Counted from the stretch's first letter, positions 9,284 to 19,121 are shown. The stretch: 64,000 nucleotides of DNA from Candidatus Heimdallarchaeota archaeon (GCA_030149205.1 JASBSB010000004.1:160058-224057); one strand, 5' to 3'. The notes: generated by a model not told the origin, from the letters alone. Made by a program: numbers and translations.

Positions 9284-9305
9284 ATAAGTAAAATGCGACT
9301 ATAAT

Positions 9306-9313
9306 ATTTATAA
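9306..9313 (-). promoter_or_regulatory. TATA box of htpG
   Basis: TTATAAAT on the minus strand is centred 26.5 nt upstream of the ATG at 9283. The transcript is expected to be leaderless. Confidence 0.6.
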
Positions 9314-9439
9314 TAACTATGTTATATTACAATACCCTGCGTTCTTAGTGTAAATTAGGATTTTTTTGTCAACCTAATAGCGATAATTAATACAAAGAGG
9401 TGATAGAACTTTTATTTTAGATTTAGTCTTTAAGAATAA

Positions 9440-9447
9440 ATATTTAT
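9440..9447 (+). promoter_or_regulatory. TATA box of the antiporter gene at 9471
   Basis: ATATTTAT is centred about 27 nt upstream of the ATG at 9471, with no ribosome binding site between. The region between htpG and this gene (9284-9470) therefore holds two divergent promoters. Confidence 0.5.
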
Positions 9448-9470
9448 CTGAGCTAAATTACATTCATTTA

Positions 9471-10733
9471 ATGGTCTATAACAATTTAATGTTAGACTTC
9501 CCTCTATTGATTTTGGGATTATTGTTAGTAGCAGCTTATCTGCTTGCTATGCTATTTGAAAAATTCAATTTACCACATATATTATCATATCTAACGATTG
9601 GGTTTATTGGGGGAAATTTTGTATTTACAAATATTATAAGAGACGTAAAGGTTCAAAGTGAGATCTCGCACTTATTTGAAGTTTTTGAAATCCTTGCATT
9701 AGGATTAATCGGGTTTCAAATTGGGACAGAACTCCACATCAAAGACTTCTTTAAAAATCCTAAGGAACTATCTATTTTGGTGCTAAGTAATGTCATAGGG
9801 ACATTTCTTATAGTTTTTGTGATAATTTTTCCCTTTGTCCCAAATATTGCGGTAGCAATTCTACTGGCAGCGTTAACTACTTCAACAGCTCCTGCTGCTG
9901 TGGTTGAAATCATACGAAAACTAAGAGCAAAGGGACCAGTGAGTGAAAAAATTCAATGGATATTAGCATTTGACGATGTTGTTGCGGTAATTTTTGTTGA
10001 AATTATTCTGGTTTTTTCAATTATTGCATTCGGTGGAAATATAACTTTTGGTGAAATCGTTTTTCAGCTCTTTAAAGAACTCGGGTATGCAATTATAATA
10101 GGGATCGTCATTGGTCTTACATTGAATTATATTTTGAGTAACTTGGAGAATAAAATAACAAAAATGGAGATTACAATTGGTTTCACCATATTGGCAATAG
10201 GCTTATGTGAATACTTAGGATCCTCAGCAATCACAGCCACCATGTTTTTAGGTGCAACAGTGATTAATGTTGGACAGGATGATTTTGAGGGTGTTCAGGA
10301 TGTCATAGACATTGTGGTTAGTCCTATAATTGCTATATTTTTCATTATCATTGGTTTGAAAACAGATATTGGGTTTTTCAACCCGTTTCCAATTTTTGCA
10401 ATCACTTATTTTGGTGCAAGAGCAATTGGAAAATTTTTCAGTGTTTATTTTGCTGGACAGGCTATGAAATACAGCGAACCTCAAAAAAGCAGTCTTGGTC
10501 TTGGATTGCTCCCCCAAGGAGGAGTGGTATTAGGACTTGCAGCAGTTGCTAGTGAAAAGTTGATTAAGATCGGGGAAAGTTCTTTTGCAACTTTTGTTTT
10601 AACTAGTGTTATAATTTCTACTATTCTGTCTGAATTTATTGGAGCCATTTCTACTGATTTCGCAATAAAAAGAGCAGGAGAGGAGGGGAAAGCTGGAAAC
10701 GCTAACACAGAAAATATCACGCACCATCAATAA
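9471..10733 (+). CDS. CPA2-type cation/proton antiporter (Kef/NapA-like)
   Basis: A 420-residue membrane protein with about 12 hydrophobic helices. Family landmarks are the first-helix region HILSYLTIGFIGGN, GLIGFQIGTELH near 80-92, the paired acidic residues in WILAFDDVVAVIF (near 165), and PQGGVVLGLAAVAS near 345. The adjacent aspartates occupy the position of the ion-binding carboxylates in Na+/H+ antiporters. No TrkA-N or TrkA-C regulatory domain is attached; the tail after about 400 is short and hydrophilic. It probably exchanges Na+ or K+ for protons across the cytoplasmic membrane. The gene begins at a leaderless promoter and is followed after 60 nt by a PAP2 gene. Confidence 0.85.
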   Translation: MVYNNLMLDFPLLILGLLLVAAYLLAMLFEKFNLPHILSYLTIGFIGGNFVFTNIIRDVKVQSEISHLFEVFEILALGLIGFQIGTELHIKDFFKNPKELSILVLSNVIGTFLIVFVIIFPFVPNIAVAILLAALTTSTAPAAVVEIIRKLRAKGPVSEKIQWILAFDDVVAVIFVEIILVFSIIAFGGNITFGEIVFQLFKELGYAIIIGIVIGLTLNYILSNLENKITKMEITIGFTILAIGLCEYLGSSAITATMFLGATVINVGQDDFEGVQDVIDIVVSPIIAIFFIIIGLKTDIGFFNPFPIFAITYFGARAIGKFFSVYFAGQAMKYSEPQKSSLGLGLLPQGGVVLGLAAVASEKLIKIGESSFATFVLTSVIISTILSEFIGAISTDFAIKRAGEEGKAGNANTENITHHQ

Positions 10734-10793
10734 AAGCTAAATTTATGTGTTATTATACAAAAGATAAAAGCTCGATTAAGTTCAAATTAGTTA

Positions 10794-11732
10794 TTGGATT
10801 CATTAAGTAACATTCAACTGTATTTTAAGAGAGAAATAAATGATATCATAGAAAATAAAAACAGCAAAATCAAAGTAGTTGAAACTATAACCCTTTCATT
10901 ACTTTCAAGTTTACTTTTACTCAAAATTCAACCAAATGTGTTCTTATATGGGATGACTTTCCTCGGTATATTTCTTATTAGCAACAAATTTTATGATGAG
11001 GTTAAACTTTGGTTTCCTTTGCTCTTATTTGTATTACTGTATAATCTAACTGGCCTTCTTCCGATTCATTTAAGTCCAGGCTTCAAGATATTTTTTGACT
11101 TTGACCAAAGCTTTAGTTACCTAATATTAGGAAAGAACACTCCCTTATCTTTTTATCTTTTTAAACATCATATTCCTATTTTTGATGTACTGTTTGGCAC
11201 AACCTATATTTTACAATCAATAATTCCTATTTTGATTATCCTTTACGTTAGAAAATTTCATTCTAAGTCTTTTTATCGATTGAGCCTGGCAGGAGGGATT
11301 GTGGGAATTGTATCGATTCTTCTCTCTACATTCTTTCCAACATTTCCTCCATGGTATATCTATTACTATGGAACTGACAATCAAATACCTGTACACCTCA
11401 ATCCAGAGTTTGCAGCTGGTGGATTGATCTACCTTGATCGAATATTTGCGACCAATATTTTTTCTCAACTAATGTGGAATCTCAGTTCTTCAAAATTTTC
11501 TGCATTTCCAAGTTTACATGTTGGAACTAGCACTTTTCTATATTTCCATTTTAAATTTAATTCAATTAAAGGTAGAAATATATTATTGATTTATCTCCTT
11601 CTTACTTGTTTATCTGTCTCTTATTTATTACATCATTGGTTATTAGATTCAATTACTGGACTGATAATAGGTGCGAGTACATCGTTTCTAACAAATAAAA
11701 AATTTATAGATAATTTCCCAAATAAAATTTGA
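10794..11732 (+). CDS. PAP2-superfamily membrane phosphatase/transferase (Aur1/IPC-synthase-like layout)
   Basis: A 312-residue membrane protein with about seven or eight hydrophobic helices. The PAP2 signature is split as usual: AFPSLHVG (near 236-243) supplies the central histidine, and HHWLLDSITGLIIG (near 280) the second histidine and aspartate. A long N-terminal membrane part and this late catalytic site resemble the PAP2_3 group that contains fungal inositol-phosphorylceramide synthase Aur1, rather than short lipid phosphatases. In archaea it could act on isoprenoid lipid phosphates or transfer a polar head group. The start is TTG, with an A/T-rich TATA candidate about 26 nt upstream. 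Confidence 0.7.
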   Translation: MDSLSNIQLYFKREINDIIENKNSKIKVVETITLSLLSSLLLLKIQPNVFLYGMTFLGIFLISNKFYDEVKLWFPLLLFVLLYNLTGLLPIHLSPGFKIFFDFDQSFSYLILGKNTPLSFYLFKHHIPIFDVLFGTTYILQSIIPILIILYVRKFHSKSFYRLSLAGGIVGIVSILLSTFFPTFPPWYIYYYGTDNQIPVHLNPEFAAGGLIYLDRIFATNIFSQLMWNLSSSKFSAFPSLHVGTSTFLYFHFKFNSIKGRNILLIYLLLTCLSVSYLLHHWLLDSITGLIIGASTSFLTNKKFIDNFPNKI

Positions 11733-11883
11733 ACTTAACTTAACTTTAAAGTAAAAATAACCAAAATTGCTGATAGAATTGGTATTTAGGAATCATAGTT
11801 TTGAGCCTTAAACACATTCTTTTAATATTATAGTAAAAATTTTTTTTCGAGAAACTGTCTATTTTATTGACAGGTGATTTACA

Positions 11884-13686
11884 ATGGAATTAAAACCTGA
11901 TGAAATTAGTTTTAGAATCTCTGGACAGAATGGTGATGGTATCTTCTCCGCTGGAGACGTTTTTGCCAAAATTTGTAGTAGGTCTGGTTTGAATGTACAT
12001 GGTTACCGATCCTATCAATCTGTAATAAGAGGAGGTCATGTTAACTACAGTGTCAGAGCTGCTAACTGGGATGCGAAGGCACCAGCAGACCATATTGATG
12101 TTCTAATCTCAATTAGAGGATCTGGATTTGAAGTTGATGCCCCACATATGTCCCCCTATGGCATTATCCTATATGATAGTAAGGGTTTTCGAATAAAACC
12201 TGATGAAATTAAGGTTAAAGAGGGTGTAAAAGCTATTGATATGCCTGCGCTTGAACTGGCTTCTCAGTATTCAAATCTGAAAATTGTAGCCAACACAGTA
12301 TTTATGGGTGCGGTTGTGTATCTGTTTGACCTTGACCTTAAAGTTTTCGAGAACATTCTTGCAGAAAATTTCTCAAAGAAAGGAAAAGAGGTAATCGATT
12401 TAAATGTGGATTCTGCCAGGGCTGGTTATAATTGGGCTAAGGAAAACGTTCCACAAATTGATCATGATGTAAAAATTGATACAACTAAACCACCAAAGAT
12501 GATTATTGGAGGAAATGAATCAATAGCTTATGGGATGGTGAATGGAGGGCTACAATATTTTGCTTGGTACCCCATGACTCCAGCAAGCCCAATCGGACAA
12601 TTCCTTACGAGTTATGGTGTTAAAGCTGGTGTGGCTGTAAAACAGATGGAAGATGAAATAAACGTCTCAAATAATGTTGTTGGAGCTGCTGTTGCTGGTG
12701 CAAGAGCTGCTTGCGCAACATCTGGAGGTGGCTTTGCATTAATGACTGAAGCAATTGGATATGCATCCATGGTTGAAGCACCAGCAGTCTTTATTGAGGT
12801 TGCTCGTGGTGGACCATCAACTGGTCTTCCAACAAAACAGGAGCAAGGAGATCTACATCAATTAATAGGCGCATCACAAGGAGATTTCCCAAGAGCGATA
12901 ATTGCTCAAACAAGCGTAGAAGATGGGTTTTATCTGGGCCAAGAAGCTCTAAACATCGCAGAAAAGTACCAGATGCCAGTGCTAATAGCCTCTGATTTAT
13001 ACCTTGGTGAACATTTTGAGACAGTCAACGAGTTCGATTATGAGAGAATACCAATAGAAAGAGGGAAACTTATTCTAGATGAGGTTCCAGAGGAGCAAAG
13101 ACCCTATAAGAGGTATTTAGTTACTGATGATGGTGTTTCACCAAGGACTATTCCTGGAGTGAAATTTGGCAGGTATGATGCTGGGTCAGATGAACACGAT
13201 GAATTTTCAAGACTTGTCTCTGATGTTCGAGCGGGATTTCCAGAAGCAATAGAAGTGAGACTTCAACAAATGAAGAAAAGGATGACAAAAATGGATGTCC
13301 TACTAAAAGAGCTACCTGCACCTGTGGTTGAAGGTCATTCGATTGATGATTCTGACCTATTGATAGTTTCATGGGGTAGTCAATTAGATATCGTAAGAGA
13401 GGCTAGAGCGCACCTTGAAAAAACTAACAACATCAGAACTTCACATCTTCATATCAAATATATTCTTCCCTTCCATTCTAAAGAGGTTGGAGAAATATTG
13501 AGATCTTTTGAGCAGAAAGGTGTAAACATAATGATGTATGAAGGCAATTATACTGGTCAAATGGCTCGACACATCAGAGCAGAAACTGGTTTTGAAATTA
13601 AACATAAGTATCTGAGATATGATGGTGAAACTGTTTTACCAATAGAAATTGTAAAATATGTCAAAGATACATTTGGAGGAAACTAA
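11884..13686 (+). CDS. korA: 2-oxoacid:ferredoxin oxidoreductase, fused gamma-alpha subunit
   Basis: A 600-residue subunit. Residues 1-185 are the gamma domain (ISGQNGDGIFSAG, YRSYQSVIRGGHVNY) and about 200-600 the alpha domain (GNESIAYGMVNGG, YPMTPASPIGQF, ARGGPSTGLPTKQEQGD). It oxidatively decarboxylates a 2-oxoacid with CoA, passing electrons to ferredoxin together with the beta subunit encoded next. The YPMTPASP loop is characteristic of this gamma-alpha fusion. The two-gene set without a separate delta subunit is the layout of Sulfolobus-type enzymes with broad 2-oxoacid specificity. The ATG is preceded by GGTGAT at 11873-11878, so this gene, unlike many neighbours, has a leader. Confidence 0.93.
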   Translation: MELKPDEISFRISGQNGDGIFSAGDVFAKICSRSGLNVHGYRSYQSVIRGGHVNYSVRAANWDAKAPADHIDVLISIRGSGFEVDAPHMSPYGIILYDSKGFRIKPDEIKVKEGVKAIDMPALELASQYSNLKIVANTVFMGAVVYLFDLDLKVFENILAENFSKKGKEVIDLNVDSARAGYNWAKENVPQIDHDVKIDTTKPPKMIIGGNESIAYGMVNGGLQYFAWYPMTPASPIGQFLTSYGVKAGVAVKQMEDEINVSNNVVGAAVAGARAACATSGGGFALMTEAIGYASMVEAPAVFIEVARGGPSTGLPTKQEQGDLHQLIGASQGDFPRAIIAQTSVEDGFYLGQEALNIAEKYQMPVLIASDLYLGEHFETVNEFDYERIPIERGKLILDEVPEEQRPYKRYLVTDDGVSPRTIPGVKFGRYDAGSDEHDEFSRLVSDVRAGFPEAIEVRLQQMKKRMTKMDVLLKELPAPVVEGHSIDDSDLLIVSWGSQLDIVREARAHLEKTNNIRTSHLHIKYILPFHSKEVGEILRSFEQKGVNIMMYEGNYTGQMARHIRAETGFEIKHKYLRYDGETVLPIEIVKYVKDTFGGN

Positions 13687-13687
13687 A

Positions 13688-14587
13688 ATGTCAGTAACAC
13701 AGAAAGTAGATTTAAAATTTTCACTTAGTGATTGGAAAGATAATGTAGCCAAGCCTACATGGTGTCCTGGTTGTGGGGATTATGGAGTTCTATCAGCAAC
13801 AAGAAAAGCTTTGGTAAGCTTACAAATAAATCCTGAGGATACAATGGTTGTTTCGGGTATAGGTTGTTCCTCTAACTTCCCCCATTTCATTGGGTCTTAT
13901 GGAATACATTCCTTACATGGAAGAGCAGCTCCAAATGCAATTGGTGTTAAACTTGCAAATCCAGATCTTACAGTAATAGCTGCTGGAGGTGATGGCGACG
14001 GATTCGGGATTGGGCTAGGAGGTTTTCTCCATGCTGCTAGGAGAAACTTTGATATTACTTATATTGTTATGGACAACCAAATTTATGGGTTAACCACTGG
14101 ACAAGCATCTCCTACATCTCTCATTGGACAAAAGACCAAAAGTACACCATATGGGAACATTGAACATCCAATTAACCCCCTAGCTTCTGCTTTGGCAGCT
14201 GGAGCTACCTTTGTAGCAAGGGCATTTTCTGGAGATGGTAAAGAATTTGCAGAAATCATGGAAAAAGCAATTGCACATAAAGGATTTTCATTTGTAGACG
14301 CTTTGAGTCCATGTGTAACCTTTAACAAATTAAATACCTTTGATTATTTTAGAGAACGGATTTACAAACTTGAAGACGAAGATCATGATCCATCAAATAT
14401 TATGAAGGCATATGAAAGGACCTATGATTGGGATCATAATGACCGAGTGCCAACAGGTATTTTCTATGAGATATCTAGACCAACCTATGAAGAAATGGAT
14501 GTAACATTGAAAGAATTTGGTAATCCCGTTAAACGTGGAGCCATTAGACCCAAAAATATAAAGGATATAGCGTCCCATTTATACTAA
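13688..14587 (+). CDS. korB: 2-oxoacid:ferredoxin oxidoreductase, beta subunit
   Basis: The 299-residue beta subunit, which binds thiamine diphosphate. Visible landmarks are TWCPGCGDYGVL (near 25-36), GIGCSSNFPHF (near 56), the TPP/Mg motif GGDGDGFGIGLGG (near 100) and DNQIYGLTTGQASPTS (near 125). I place the start at ATG 13688, directly after korA and 7 nt behind GGAGGA at 13675-13680. An upstream in-frame ATG at 13658 would overlap korA and lacks a ribosome binding site. It forms an operon with korA. No cluster-binding delta subunit lies nearby, so the beta subunit itself would hold the iron-sulfur cluster, as in the two-subunit enzymes. Confidence 0.93.
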   Translation: MSVTQKVDLKFSLSDWKDNVAKPTWCPGCGDYGVLSATRKALVSLQINPEDTMVVSGIGCSSNFPHFIGSYGIHSLHGRAAPNAIGVKLANPDLTVIAAGGDGDGFGIGLGGFLHAARRNFDITYIVMDNQIYGLTTGQASPTSLIGQKTKSTPYGNIEHPINPLASALAAGATFVARAFSGDGKEFAEIMEKAIAHKGFSFVDALSPCVTFNKLNTFDYFRERIYKLEDEDHDPSNIMKAYERTYDWDHNDRVPTGIFYEISRPTYEEMDVTLKEFGNPVKRGAIRPKNIKDIASHLY

Positions 14588-14674
14588 ATTAAAGCAAAAT
14601 TGAATGAATCTTAAGAAATTTTAATTATCAATTTAAACCTAGACTGGATTAATCAACCAAGCCAGTTCAAATAA

Positions 14675-16258
14675 TTAAGAAACTGTTAATACCATAGATT
14701 TTCCAATAATTTCAATTCTTTGTAAATCAGTTTCTTTCGAATTAAAATCTGGATCCCAAATTAACTTATCTGATATTTGAATGAATGATTTGTTATCGTC
14801 TGATAGAGGCTTTTCTGATTTTTGGCTCCACCATTGCAAAAGTGTGTCGAAATTTGGCACTATTACCACCTCTTTTTCATCAAACATTGAATTGTATCTT
14901 GAGATCAGTTCAAAGTAATGTCGAGCGATAAGTAATGAGATTTCACCAGCCTTGTTTACTAAAGATTTCTTATCCAGGTAAACAACATTGTCTTCCTGAG
15001 GAATTTCAGCTTGTAAAATCTGTTCATACTGTATTTCTTTCTTTTTCTCCAATTTTCTCATCATGTAGTATGTGTAGAATTGCGGGACCGGTAAAGCATT
15101 GAATAGGTGGTCTTGAGTGTCTATTTTATACTTTTTAAGAACATAATTAAATTGGAGGGGAGCTACGACGAACAAGGCCATAGGGATTAAAAATAATATT
15201 TGTATTAACACAAAGGCAAATCCACCATCTTGTCCTGTTCTAAAGACAAAAATAAGAGATGTAAAGAATAATGTTCCAATATATGCACCTATAAACCAAA
15301 GAAGAGATTCCTCATGAATAAAGCCTGCAAGTAATCCCCCAACAAATAAACCAGAGTAAAAAAACAAAATACTCTGAATTGTCGATCCTGCTAGAAAAGT
15401 GACAGAAAGAAAAAGTATCACAGGTAAAGATGCGAGAAAGGCTGACTGAACGGCAAAGAACATTGGTTCATATTTTCGTTCCAAATAAGTCCCTGATACA
15501 CGGTAGCTGGGGATATTCTTTGCATATTCTGCTCTTAACTTAATGGCTTTGTATCCAACAATCAATCCAAGAATTGTCCCAGATATAGCTCCAAATCCTA
15601 TTTGTAGTGCTAGAAGGAAATCTGCTTCTTTGATCCCATATACAGAAACAACCTCTGATATCACCTTTGAAGGAAGGGAATTTACAAAGAAAAATAACAT
15701 TGCTAATATCCAGATATGGAAGAAACCAGTTTGACTAACCTTGAGTTGTAATAATGGTATTGGTGTGTCTCTAGGTTCCCAAATCGCATCTTTGCTGAAT
15801 AGAGCAAATCTTTGTTTAAGGTTCCCTAATCTAATCCTATTAACCAAAAATGTTCCTACTGCGAATAGTGTGGGGATAAACACTAATATTACAATTCCTT
15901 CGACACCAATAGTAAAATTCCCAAGAAAGAGTTTTAACAGATTTATTCCAAATATTCCTCCACCTGAAATCAATTGAGTTAAACCAAACGAATTTATTGT
16001 CAACAATAAAGCAGTAAGCATAAAAGGAATAAATACAAGGCTTAATCTCCAATTATTAATTTGATAAAATGAGATAGCTGTACCCCTTGATGTCTCTGCT
16101 ACTCGACATTGGATTTCATTTGGTCCCATTGATTTCACACCAGATATATAAGCTCTGGAGGACTGGATATTACTTGATGTTCTAAGTCCAAATCTTTGAA
16201 AATAGTTTTCTATTTTGTTTGTTACTCGTCTAATTTGAATGCTAGGTGCTTCACTCAT
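14675..16258 (-). CDS. Unknown polytopic membrane protein of the MoxR operon
   Basis: A 527-residue protein I cannot assign to a family. Residues 1-75 are soluble and strand-rich (CRVAETSRGTAISFYQINNW). About ten hydrophobic helices follow between 77 and 385 in pairs. A cytosolic C-terminal domain of about 140 residues has helix-rich sequence (KKSLVNKAGEISLLIARHYFELISRY) and ends in short strands. It is the last gene of a four-gene operon; its ATG overlaps the stop of the preceding gene by 4 nt. It may form the membrane core of a complex that the upstream MoxR ATPase remodels. That role is inferred from gene order only. Confidence 0.6.
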   Translation of the reverse strand: MSEAPSIQIRRVTNKIENYFQRFGLRTSSNIQSSRAYISGVKSMGPNEIQCRVAETSRGTAISFYQINNWRLSLVFIPFMLTALLLTINSFGLTQLISGGGIFGINLLKLFLGNFTIGVEGIVILVFIPTLFAVGTFLVNRIRLGNLKQRFALFSKDAIWEPRDTPIPLLQLKVSQTGFFHIWILAMLFFFVNSLPSKVISEVVSVYGIKEADFLLALQIGFGAISGTILGLIVGYKAIKLRAEYAKNIPSYRVSGTYLERKYEPMFFAVQSAFLASLPVILFLSVTFLAGSTIQSILFFYSGLFVGGLLAGFIHEESLLWFIGAYIGTLFFTSLIFVFRTGQDGGFAFVLIQILFLIPMALFVVAPLQFNYVLKKYKIDTQDHLFNALPVPQFYTYYMMRKLEKKKEIQYEQILQAEIPQEDNVVYLDKKSLVNKAGEISLLIARHYFELISRYNSMFDEKEVVIVPNFDTLLQWWSQKSEKPLSDDNKSFIQISDKLIWDPDFNSKETDLQRIEIIGKSMVLTVS

Positions 16259-16992
16259 TGACCATTTCCTCCAATTTCATTGGTTACTTCCAATTTGCTA
16301 AGTTTTCTCTTTCTTCTGTCATCTCTAAATTCTACCACGATCCCAACCACTCCTGGGGCTAAAAATATGATTCCAACAATCCCAGCAAAGCTAGCAAAAT
16401 ATGTCAGATAGACAGAGGGAGGAAACCCATAAAGATTAATCAAAGCTTGAGCTTGTGGTCGCTGAACAAAGATAGTTCCTGAGTCAGGAAAATAAATTGT
16501 ATAACTCGGTGAATTATTAACATCCTGTGTAACATTTCCTGCTGTGTATGCGAAAATTTGGATCCTGAGAATAAAATCTGTAATACTTGTAGGAGCAGTC
16601 AATCCCTCCACATAAGATACAGTAGTTGTTGTATTCAAGAGGGGACGATTGATAAATTTACTTTTCTGATCATAAATTGGAATTGTTGCACCGACGGAGG
16701 TATTTTTCCCTCGCTCACTTTGCGGAACCAACTGATAAACTATAGATAGGATATATATGGCAGAAAAGTTATCTTTAGGAAGTGATGTTGCTGTGATGTT
16801 TACTCTGATATTGTTGATTGAGTTTTCTGGCCAAGTTATTGGTGCATCAACCAGAGCATCCATCTGGTATAAACCATTTGTAGTCAATGTAAAGCTCTTT
16901 TTTGCTCCAGTTAAACCATTTGTGTTATAATTTAAGTTATTGGAAGCTACCAATAAAACCAATAAGAATATGGATATATATTTTATTTTCAA
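16255..16992 (-). CDS. Unknown single-pass membrane protein of the MoxR operon
   Basis: A 245-residue type I membrane protein. It has a signal peptide (about 1-22), a beta-rich ectodomain of about 170 residues (WPENSINNIRVNITATSLP, TVSYVEGLTAPTSITDFILRI), one membrane helix (about 198-222) and a short basic cytosolic tail starting EFRDDRRKRK. No catalytic motif is visible. It overlaps the genes on both sides by 4 nt, so translation is coupled to the 710-residue protein before it and the polytopic protein after it. Its ectodomain style (Ig-like strands, no cysteines) resembles that of the larger partner, which suggests they meet outside the membrane. Confidence 0.6.
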   Translation of the reverse strand: MKIKYISIFLLVLLVASNNLNYNTNGLTGAKKSFTLTTNGLYQMDALVDAPITWPENSINNIRVNITATSLPKDNFSAIYILSIVYQLVPQSERGKNTSVGATIPIYDQKSKFINRPLLNTTTTVSYVEGLTAPTSITDFILRIQIFAYTAGNVTQDVNNSPSYTIYFPDSGTIFVQRPQAQALINLYGFPPSVYLTYFASFAGIVGIIFLAPGVVGIVVEFRDDRRKRKLSKLEVTNEIGGNGQ

Positions 16993-19121
16993 GTTCTTCG
17001 CTCCTCTATTTCTTTTAGTAGATTATTAACTCGGGTTGCATAATCAATGAAGGTTTCACTGCTGATAGGTTCCTCACTTTCTTCAATGATTCTACCTTCA
17101 CTTACCAGATTCATAATATCTATTGCAACTGCCTGAAGTTTATGCTTGATAATTTCAGTTTCTAATTGTTTAGAATCTAGGTGTAATACATCTTTTTTGA
17201 ATACACTTCGAAGTGTTTCTATTAATTGCCAGTAATACCCTAAATACGCCTGAAGGTCTCTATTTTCGTTAGATGTATCGCTAGTATCTTTAAAGGCCTG
17301 GATTTGAACAGGTTCTACTAGCATGAGTTCTTCTTGTTGTTGTTGAATTCGCTCTATTTCTTTTAGGTTTCTCCTTCTAAACACCCAATATGCGAATAAG
17401 AAGGATAACAGGGGAGCAATTAACCCAAGGATAGCAAAAATCAACACCTGATCCTGAGCTGACCGAATTATATCATTTATATTTTGTTGTTTTACTTTAT
17501 ACTGGAAAAATTTAACGTTGAGATTTTCTATGGCGTCCAGAACATTCACAAAAGAATATGAGACTTGAGTTTCCCATGCATCATGAAATGCGTCAATTGC
17601 TCTGTTGGTATCGACAAATCTTATACGGTGTCTACCGTCAGGGTCTCTTGTTAAATTAAGTAATTTCGAAGGAGATGCTGAGTAAATAATTGCTCGACTG
17701 GGTAGTACCACATTGTAATCTATATTAGCATGATAAAACTGACCTGATGTTGAAGTAGGATTTGGAATCCTGTATTCTAGCCAGAATCTATCAATGAAAA
17801 CTAACATTCCTGAATAATTATAGGGCACAAAATTATAGGAGTATGAATATTGAACATAAAGTGGAGGATTGTCAATTTGCATACGATCTGGATATTTTTG
17901 AATATTTCCTAAAGGTACCCCATACTGATCGAGCGCCTTAAAGTTCCAAATATTTGAAGTGTTGACCCATATTTTCATGATATTCTGCTTTGTTGGAATT
18001 TGAAGTTTTATTGTTAGATGGATACTATTGTTTTCAAAAATCTCATATTGACCATACCAATTTATTCTTTTTTCCGGAATATTTTGCTGTGCATTCGTAG
18101 GTGCTAAAAATGCTGGTGAAAGTAAAAGGAATATGAAAAAGAATCCCAAAAGGAGTTTTTTCACTTCAATCTCCACTTTGTGGTCGTGTTCAACATCTAT
18201 AGCCTGCCGCTTTGGAAGTTGACGAGCCTGATCCTTCTGTTTCTGATATCGCCGTTTTGCCAAAAGGTAAGCAATCAGTACAGAGAATAGTGACGCCACG
18301 ATGGCTAGTGTTGAAATAATCTGAAAAGCAGAATTAAGGAAATCTAATCTGTTTTTATCATTTTGCTGCTTTTGTTGTTGTTGAATGTTCTGAAGAATAA
18401 GCTGATTAAACTGTAAATATATTTGGTCAAATGAGTACGTGACCTCAGTAATTAGTGGATCGTGTTTTGAATCCATTGCACGGTTTCTATATTCCCAATG
18501 TAGAACTGCGGGATTTAAGCTTTGAAGACTGCCATCTGTTGGAGCATAGCTTACAATCCCTGCTCCTTGTGGAAGAATGATAGTGTTAGAGTAGTCAACT
18601 TTGTACCAAGAAGTACCATTGTTTCCGGGTAATGGAAAATTAACAACCTGAGATTGAAAAACAACTATGAAACCTGTATCCTTTACCACATCTGGATTGT
18701 AATAAGCTTCAATTTGATAAGCAAATTGTTTATCGTTAGGTGTAATGGATAAACTGTCATTTGCCTTCGAAGGCTGCCAACTTACAGCTGAGGGATTGTT
18801 GGGCGTCAAAGGATCATAGACTTTAGGAGTCCCTATAATATCTGAGACGTTTAAGAAGAATGATAAAGTATTCCCAGCAATAAATTCCCAATAGAGAAAA
18901 CCCCAAAATATTGCTTTTGGTCTCTCATTTCCAACTGCCCTAAAATATTGCACACCTTCGACAATACAAACATTTGATGGATCTGAAATTGTAAGACAAA
19001 AATCAGGAATACTTGTAAATTGCTTTTGTGGAGTGGTTGTGACTTGTTGCGCATGATTCATTGGTACATTTCCAATGACTAGAAACAAAACAAGTGTTAC
19101 AATTAGCAAAAGCTTTTTCAT
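16989..19121 (-). CDS. Membrane protein with two tandem ectodomain-TM units (MoxR operon)
   Basis: A 710-residue protein made of two copies of one design. Unit 1: signal peptide (1-25), beta-rich ectodomain (about 30-255), membrane helix (about 268-288). A basic cytosolic linker (289-320) leads to unit 2: a second signal-like helix (322-342, ending TNAQQ), ectodomain (about 345-550), membrane helix (about 558-581), then a cytosolic helical tail of 130 residues. Matching points are IILPQGAGIVSYAP/VVLPSRAIIYSASP and NRAMDSKHDP.ITEVTYSF/NRAIDAFHDAWETQVSYSF. This is an ancient internal duplication or gene fusion. The family is unknown. It starts 8 nt after the MoxR gene. Confidence 0.65.
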   Translation of the reverse strand: MKKLLLIVTLVLFLVIGNVPMNHAQQVTTTPQKQFTSIPDFCLTISDPSNVCIVEGVQYFRAVGNERPKAIFWGFLYWEFIAGNTLSFFLNVSDIIGTPKVYDPLTPNNPSAVSWQPSKANDSLSITPNDKQFAYQIEAYYNPDVVKDTGFIVVFQSQVVNFPLPGNNGTSWYKVDYSNTIILPQGAGIVSYAPTDGSLQSLNPAVLHWEYRNRAMDSKHDPLITEVTYSFDQIYLQFNQLILQNIQQQQKQQNDKNRLDFLNSAFQIISTLAIVASLFSVLIAYLLAKRRYQKQKDQARQLPKRQAIDVEHDHKVEIEVKKLLLGFFFIFLLLSPAFLAPTNAQQNIPEKRINWYGQYEIFENNSIHLTIKLQIPTKQNIMKIWVNTSNIWNFKALDQYGVPLGNIQKYPDRMQIDNPPLYVQYSYSYNFVPYNYSGMLVFIDRFWLEYRIPNPTSTSGQFYHANIDYNVVLPSRAIIYSASPSKLLNLTRDPDGRHRIRFVDTNRAIDAFHDAWETQVSYSFVNVLDAIENLNVKFFQYKVKQQNINDIIRSAQDQVLIFAILGLIAPLLSFLFAYWVFRRRNLKEIERIQQQQEELMLVEPVQIQAFKDTSDTSNENRDLQAYLGYYWQLIETLRSVFKKDVLHLDSKQLETEIIKHKLQAVAIDIMNLVSEGRIIEESEEPISSETFIDYATRVNNLLKEIEERRT

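Noticed and set aside
13658..13687. Longer korB start at ATG 13658
   Set aside because: It overlaps korA and lacks a ribosome binding site, whereas ATG 13688 has GGAGGA 7 nt upstream.
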